In this document: positions 58,753 to 64,000 of the stretch, one piece after another | Layout: each line of letters opens with the position of its first letter | Numbering within the stretch: the first letter of the stretch is position 1 | Origin: Pholiota molesta | Taxonomy: Eukaryota > Basidiomycota > Agaricomycetes > Agaricales > Strophariaceae | Direction of reading: 5' to 3' | DNA: 64,000 nt | NCBI GenBank assembly: GCA_014925825.1 | Contig: JACGCK010000015.1 | Span: forward strand, 186,001 to 250,000 | Translations under genes and position numbers: made by a program | Notes under the pieces: generated by a model | The model's database searches: none | Told to the model about the DNA's origin: nothing | Seen by the model: only the letters and a program-made list of their open reading frames with translations

Positions 58753-60133
58753 ATGCTTTCTTCCACTCCTATCTATAAATTGTCCCAAGATCTCATCGAC
58801 GAAATCATCGATGTTCTCGTTGCAAACGACGAACTCGAATCCGAGGGGCGTTGGGACAAACAATGGAAAGGCCTTAATGCATATTCTCTTATTAGCCATG
58901 CTTTTCTTCCTCGTTGCAACTCTTACATGTTCAAAAGAATCGATTTCAATACCCGCTCTTGGCACATGGACCAGAGGTCTAGATGCAAGGCCTTGCACGA
59001 AATTTTAAAGAACAGGCCCATGCTCGCGGATTATGTCCAAGAAGTGAATATATCGCTCTCGTTCCAACACGGTACAGCATTGGTTATCGAGGACCACGCA
59101 TTCTTAGGAGTGATGAGGATGCTGGAGAAGTCGCGCTCGCCGCTGCAGAATTTCAGGCTGTTCGGAGATTTTCAATATCCTTCGCGCTCATTCCACGAAG
59201 CAGCACAATTTATACAGCGGGTGGTTGAACCAGTAATTTCTCCGTTCATCACTTTCCTCTATCTCAAAGACCTTTGCGATATTCCCGTTGAGATGGTGGA
59301 GAGCTGTATCCACCTTACTCACCTCGTATTATCCAACGTCAAATTCACATTTCGAGCTGCGCGCCCTTCAGGATTGTCGGTCCCTCGGCTCAATAATTTG
59401 GACTATCGGAACTCCGCAGATGGAATAGGGAATTTTCTCGCCAACGGATGCGAGTCGGTTCACATTGATCTCTCAGATCTGAGGACTTTTATTGTCGGCA
59501 TCGATAATCTAGCAGACATTAAATGCGCCCAAGACGTGTTGAACAGGAGCCGATCTTTGGAGGACCTCTTTCTCGTTCATTCATCGGAACACGGTGAGTA
59601 TGATCTCCATTGCGACTTTCATGGGACTCATCAGCAATTTATTCGAAGGATCTCCCGCACTTATCGACCATCTCAATCTTGGAGCGTGCTCAAACCTCAT
59701 ATTTTTATCATTGGATGTCATTTTTTCGGATTCCACTTCTGGAGAAGACCCTCTAGCCCGATCTACCAAACTCCTCAGCAGTATTTCTGAAGAGAATCGA
59801 CTCGTCCGAATCAACCTTTCTATTCTAGTGGGATTCACGAAGAGAGGAAAACCGGATCGGTGTTTTCGTGCAAATTGGGAGGCTTTCACCATGGGCGTTG
59901 AAAGGGTTGCTCGCGGGAAGTCGCTACTTTTCTTCCTCCACCTCCGCTATGAGGACCTCAAAAAAATAGGTCACGGAAGAAGAGACGCGCCGCGCCGATT
60001 TGAATATGTCGAAAAGGCTTGCTACTCAGTGCTGAAAGAATTGTTCCGAAGCAGAATGCCTGCCATTGCAACCAAGGACAACATCAAGGTTATTCTGCAT
60101 CAGACAGTTACCCGACCGTTGGGGTACATGTAG
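58753..60133 (+). CDS. F-box-like leucine-rich protein
   Basis: Starts MLSSTPIYKLSQDLIDEIID. The F-box-like segment is LSQDLIDEIIDVLVAND ... LNAYSLISHAFLPRCNSYMF KRIDF, followed by leucine-rich phrases (VESCIHLTHLVLSNVKFTF, LSDLRTFIVGIDNLADI). It is built like the protein at 10102-11743 and probably a paralogue. An intron donor at 59594 (gtgagt) and acceptor tcatcag near 59632 bracket a small intron. With that splice the second exon falls out of frame; the +1 frame has the better leucine-rich continuation (HLNLGACSNLIFLSLDVIF, stop 60131-60133). A one-base miscount in exon 1, or another splice site, would solve this. Confidence 0.65.
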
Positions 60134-60690
60134 AATGCAGTAACGATTATGTAGATCTCACCTTTGGCAGCAGTTGCAACGCTCCTGACAGGACCTTTAG
60201 GTGGGGTTAAATACGCGGATTATACCCACCTAACAGGTGAAATTGCTGCGGATCCGCCTCACCCAAATCCTAATATGGAAGCATCCACCATCGCGGTGAA
60301 TCGCGGTGCATCGCCCACCATCCTCTGGAGATGGTGCCCCTATGATCTGTCTCCCGCTGATGCTGATGATTCGACATACCATAAATAAGTATGGTATGTT
60401 TCTGGTATGTTTGATAATCAATTATTGAAATTCTGCGGGTTGTAGGCACAGTTCCCAGACTTTATTGACATATATATGTTCTATTATCTCCCTTCATTGT
60501 ATAACACCAACGACAATGAAAAAACTTGGTCAGAACTGGGTGGATGCGCAATCGAGCATCCAGATGATCCTCGGAGACAATCCACTTTTGGAAATACCTA
60601 CCACTTCAGGCGGTTGACCAGAATATCTCACAAGCATGGTTTTCTTTACGATTCTGTACGATTTCCATGCAACATTTTATTGAAATACTA
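60134..60690. other. Intergenic with short hairpin
   Basis: Contains an inverted pair AGGTGGG ... CCCACCT around 60198-60230 with an 18-nt loop, and repeated ATCGCGGTGAATCGCGGTGCATCG near 60290. No gene recognised. Confidence 0.4.
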
Positions 60691-61123
60691 TTACAACAAT
60701 GTATATACCAGATGGCGGCGTGGCGCCCGCGAATATCCCAACAAAGAGCATGCCCTTGCCCTGCCGTCGCCAGCCCGCCTGCGAGCCCCTCCCAGTGCTC
60801 GTGGATCGACATCGTCGACAGCGATCATCTCCCCGCGCGTGGTCGAGCCCGTCCGCGAGCGCGCGGGAACGACGTAGCCCTGCGTCGGGAACGGCACCAT
60901 GTTCGATGCCGTCTGTCCGTTGCCGAGCTTGTAGCCGCCGCCCGCGCCCGCGGTGCTCGAGCTCTCGATGAACACGGGGATGTACGAGCCGGGCAGGGGC
61001 GAGTTGTATGTCGAGCCCAGCCGCGAGGGCTGCAGGATGCTCGAGCGGCGCGCGTAGTTGCCCATGGGGTCGGTGTCAGGGAACTCCCTCCCGCGGCGTC
61101 GACGAGCGCCGCGCAGTCTGCAT

Positions 61124-61131
61124 CCCTCCGT
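61124..61131. repeat. Left 8-bp target-site duplication of the hAT element
   Basis: CCCTCCGT, identical to 62489-62496. Confidence 0.85.
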
Positions 61132-62488
61132 TAGGGCTGAGCACGGGTGCACCCACAGGTTACCTGGACCCGACCTGCGGGTATTTTGGCGCCCAAAATC
61201 TATACCCGCACCCGCAAAGATCTTTTCCCACGGATCACCCGGATCCGTGGGTCAATTACCTGTAGGTCGCAGGTACCTACGGTTCTACCTGTCAGTCACG
61301 GATCCCTCAAGGTACCTGCAGGTTTACCTGCAGGTACCTGTTCTGAATTACTACGAGGTCCATGTCAATTGCCTGCACGCCGCAGATGCCGCAATATTGC
61401 GGCATTTTTGTACGCACAGGCAGTATCAATGGTGGATTGTGAGGGAAATGATGGGCCCGGAGATGGTGCGGGGAGCGGCGCGGAACGCGGGATCGAGCCA
61501 GATGGAGTAGATCGGGCGGGGCTGACGTCGGGACGAGCAGTGTCAGCGAGCAGCAGGGCGAATGGTGCTCGCCGTGTGCGGGCGCCGCAGCACACCATCG
61601 CGGGGGTGCGGGGCCGTCGTCGCGGCGTCGTGCGCCACGGGACGACGTGGGCGGCAGTGCGGGGCCATGCTCGCCGTGTGCGGGCGCCGTAGCACACCGT
61701 CGCGGGGGTGCGGGGCCGTCGTCGCGGTGTCGTGCGCCGCGGGACGACATGGCGGGCGGGGCGGGGCCGCGGCACGACGTCGCGGGCGGGTGATGTGGCA
61801 CGCCCGTCGACCAGGTGCGCGGCATGCATGGAGGCTATGGGGAGGTGTCGTGGTCAGCGGCGAGCGAGGGCGGACGGCGTAGTGGGCGCACCTTGTGGGT
61901 CTCCCGCTCCCGGGTCTCCCCTTGGTCTCTCCTCCCCTTCCTTCGTCGTTGGTGCGCGGGAGTGAGCCCCGAGAATGACGTGGCAATGATACGGCCGCCC
62001 GTATCATTGCCACATCTCGTCGTGTCGTCCGTCCGTGGTCGTGCGGACCCCGCGCGGCGCCGTCGTGTCGTCTGGAAGCGCGAGTCCTGGTAGCGCGAGT
62101 CGGTGTGGGCAGCACGGTGACGTTGACGTGGCGAGTCGGCGTGGGCGGTGCGAGTCAGTCTGCGTGGGCGATGTGAATCGGCGTGGGCGCGGTGCGTTGA
62201 CGTGGGTCGGGTGAGGGGCGGTGAGGTGATGAGGAGATAACAACAAGATAAGAAATAAGTCGTCGAACGTTTGTTGAAGTTCGTTGAAGCGGAGCTTGAA
62301 AATAGGCACCGGGTCGGAGCGGGTCGGAGGTACCCGCAGGTACCCCTCCCGTCGCCGAAATCCATACCCGGATCCGCGCGGATCCGTGATCACGGGTGAT
62401 CCGGACCCGCGGATCAGCTGACCCGCAGGTATTCCCACAGGTATACCTACGGGTTACCTTTGTGGACCCGCACCCGTGCTCAGCCCTA
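61132..62488. mobile_element. Non-autonomous hAT-type transposon, 1,357 bp
   Basis: Terminal inverted repeats begin TAGGGCTGAGCACGGGTGC at 61132-61150 with the exact reverse complement at 62470-62488. A perfect 8-bp duplication CCCTCCGT flanks both ends. TAGGG matches the YARNG start and 8-bp duplication of the hAT superfamily. The inner ends (61150-61350 and 62290-62470) are dense in palindromic GGATCCG and direct/inverted CAGGTACC words. No transposase frame is present; open frames inside are Arg/Pro-rich artefacts of the GC-rich tandem repeat and of GCGTGGGCG-like repeats at 62100-62215. Confidence 0.88.
61567..61770. repeat. Two-copy tandem repeat of 102 bp inside the hAT element
   Basis: GCTCGCCGTGTGCGGGCGCC starts at 61567 and again at 61669. 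The copies differ at scattered positions. Very GC-rich. Confidence 0.7.
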
Positions 62489-62496
62489 CCCTCCGT
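62489..62496. repeat. Right 8-bp target-site duplication of the hAT element
   Basis: CCCTCCGT, identical to 61124-61131. Confidence 0.85.
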
Positions 62497-62832
62497 CATC
62501 CTCCACCATCCTCCATTTCGTTGGCCCGTCTTGCCGTTGGCCGCGCCGGGGCGTAATGGCTTCGGAATGGCGTCGTTTCGTGTGTGGTCAAGCCGCCCGC
62601 ATCCCTCAATAGAGGGGAGAGGCGCTGATTGTGACGGATGGGGTGGTGTGGGGTGGAGTGGATGGGTCAGCGAGGGTGGAGATTGTGGAGATGGATGGGA
62701 GGTGGTGGATGGAGGGGAAGACGAGGTCAACGTTGGATCAACGTTGATTTCTGCTGATCTCGATTTCACGCGGAGTTCAAATTTTAGGCGCCCATCGTCG
62801 ACGATGGCATTGACAAGGATTGGAGAGTACAT

Positions 62833-63818
62833 ATAGTTGGCTATTTGCTGATTTACGCAGAGGCGCTCTATAATAAATACTTTCGAAGAGAAATATAAAG
62901 CTGGTAACCACTATGAGAAATGTTATTCACAATTTAAGCATTCTCACAGTGCCAGAGCAACATAAGCCAAAAGCATCCTACAAACAATGATTTATGTAGG
63001 AAGAATTCACGTAGCCATCTATTCAGAAGTAAATCAAGTAGTCACTAGCTAGTGTTATTAAAATCTTCACCGTTTTATCTCACTGTAAAATTTGCGGTTT
63101 TCATTTGTACAATCTTTCACATACTACAAATTGTACAATGACAGCCTACAAATGACAGAACACCTTACTAAAGGCTTGTTTTAACATCCATCCGTGTTGT
63201 GAATATATGGGGTGTGTAAAATTGTAAATATATACTATAGTAGCCAGGCTCTCAAATAAATTCAAGATTCTGAAGGAGATCGCCCATAATATATGGTTGG
63301 GTAGGCGGTCCAGTCCAAGATCCTCTATGAATCTTACTTGGATTATAGCCGGTTTGCGGTCGTCGTCTGACTTTTATTAAACCGTATCTAAACCCCCCAT
63401 CGTATTTAAACTACTAGAAAGCTTTAATTATTTGCAATTCGAATATACGACTACAGTGAGAAAGGAATTCGAGCAACATTTTATGTGTGATTTCTACATG
63501 TTTCGCATATTCATTATTTTTAAAGCGGTAACGTGAGAATGAGTCGGACCGGTGGCCGCAGCCAATCGCATGCGATGCGGTAATCTCCGGGAGATGATGA
63601 GGCTCCTCCAGCCTCATCGTTAACCACCACCACACCTCACCGCGAGCCCCTCCCTTCCGGCTCGCTCTTGCACACCAACGACACAGGACGCGGAAGATGC
63701 AAATAGGGAGTATCCGTGAGCGGGAGACTCAATAGGTGCGTCCGCTGCGCCGCCCATCGTCCCCGTATGCTCACATCCCCTCCCATATAGTGTCTGTTCA
63801 CAGCAGGGAGGAGCATGG
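62833..63818. other. AT-rich intergenic region
   Basis: From 62850 to 63440 the sequence is AT-rich with words such as ACAATTTGTAG/CTACAAATTGTA (63120-63140). No gene or defined element that I can support. Confidence 0.45.
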
Positions 63819-64000
63819 CTACCACCACTGCCCGCTCTCCTCATCTGCCGCGTCCTTGAAATCGCCGCCGCCGTTCTTGCCCGCCACTTCCCTTTGCGAC
63901 ACGCCAGTTTCATGCTCGCTGCCACGTCGTTGCGACGAGGCGGTGTGCATGGACCTGGCCAGCGCCAGCATGCGCTCCCCTTCACGCTGCAGCCTCTGTT
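63819..64000 (-). CDS. Possible 3' end of a gene cut by the window edge
   Basis: On the minus strand the frame entering from the window end reads RLQREGERMLALARSMHTAS then QRRGSEHETGV and ends KDAADEESGQWW with TAG at 63821-63819. It looks like a coiled-coil end followed by a charged tail. The overlapping frame through 63620 is Arg/Cys-rich and less protein-like. Only about 60 residues are visible, so the call is tentative and no family is named. Confidence 0.4.
   Translation of the reverse strand, partial: QRLQREGERMLALARSMHTASSQRRGSEHETGVSQREVAGKNGGGDFKDAADEESGQWW

Larger units (their letters stand above)
60691..62832 (-). pseudogene. Unidentified open frame interrupted by a hAT-type element
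   Basis: On the minus strand a frame from about 62830 reaches GWWRMTEG at the right border of the transposon (62489). If the element and one copy of its target duplication are removed, it continues in frame as CRLRGARRRRGREFPDTDPMG and runs to a stop at 60691. The later part (YARRSSILQPSRLGSTYNSP, SYIPVFIESSSTAGAGGGYK, MVPFPTQGYVVPARSRTGST) is Ser/Gly/Arg-rich and looks like the cytoplasmic or disordered end of a larger protein. I do not recognise it. The upstream part is also low-complexity (SSPPSTTSHPSPQSPPSL), so coding status is tentative. Confidence 0.4.

Noticed and set aside
61307..62365. Long Arg/Pro/His-rich frames on both strands inside the hAT element
   Set aside because: They follow the 102-bp tandem repeat and GCGTGGGCG-like repeats, with no transposase motifs.
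1..64000. CRISPR arrays, bacterial operons or phage genes
   Set aside because: Intron-rich eukaryotic genes throughout; no regularly spaced short repeats seen.

Overview
This window looks like nuclear DNA of a filamentous basidiomycete, most likely an agaricomycete. Genes are split by many short introns of about 45-70 nt with GT...AG ends. Housekeeping proteins read as fungal orthologues. The accessory genes are typical of mushroom-forming fungi: NACHT NTPase, F-box-like leucine-rich proteins, Crinkler-like remnant, KDZ transposase with cysteine clusters, and APH-like kinase.

Layout. 1-900: foldback MITE. 899-1883: APH-like kinase broken by one base. 2117-7101 (-): condensin subunit 1. 7573-8511 (-) and 8894-9524 (+): divergent ribosomal protein genes eS6 and uS15. 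10102-11743: F-box-like protein. 11993-12898 (-): disordered unknown protein. 13822-20940: KDZ-family DNA transposon of about 7.1 kb with imperfect terminal inverted repeats, a GRF-like zinc-finger protein gene (+) and a multi-exon KDZ transposase gene (-). 20937-22436: F-box-like gene whose 5' end stops at the transposon border. 22732-24152: decayed Crinkler-like gene. 25570-28447 (-): Vps39/Vps3-like tethering protein lacking its N-terminal CNH domain. 28818-32543: NACHT NTPase. 33021-33290 (-): small secreted protein candidate. 34624-36700: Gyp8/TBC1D20-like Rab GAP. 37392-43687 (-): HAD phosphatase (Pyp1-like), myo-inositol oxygenase and aldo-keto reductase. 44286-51940: separase. 52679-53494: DEDDy exonuclease, convergent with an amidase at 53571-55906 (-). 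56332-58227: Ser-Arg-Pro repeat protein. 58753-60133: F-box-like protein. 60691-62832 (-): open frame split by a 1,357-bp non-autonomous hAT-type element with a perfect 8-bp target duplication. 63819-64000 (-): possible 3' end of another gene.

Connections. Condensin and separase are the two chromosome-segregation genes here but lie 37 kb apart, so no cluster is claimed. The HAD phosphatase, MIOX and aldo-keto reductase share an orientation and could act in inositol to glucuronate to gulonate metabolism; this is inference. Three otherwise well-conserved genes (APH-like, condensin C-terminus, MIOX C-terminus) each recover the expected frame if one base is added to a T, A or C run. That pattern points to homopolymer undercalls in the assembly rather than three independent gene deaths.

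The best candidate for something little described is the KDZ element with its convergent zinc-finger companion gene inside the same inverted repeats, plus about 2 kb of unexplained sequence between the two genes.
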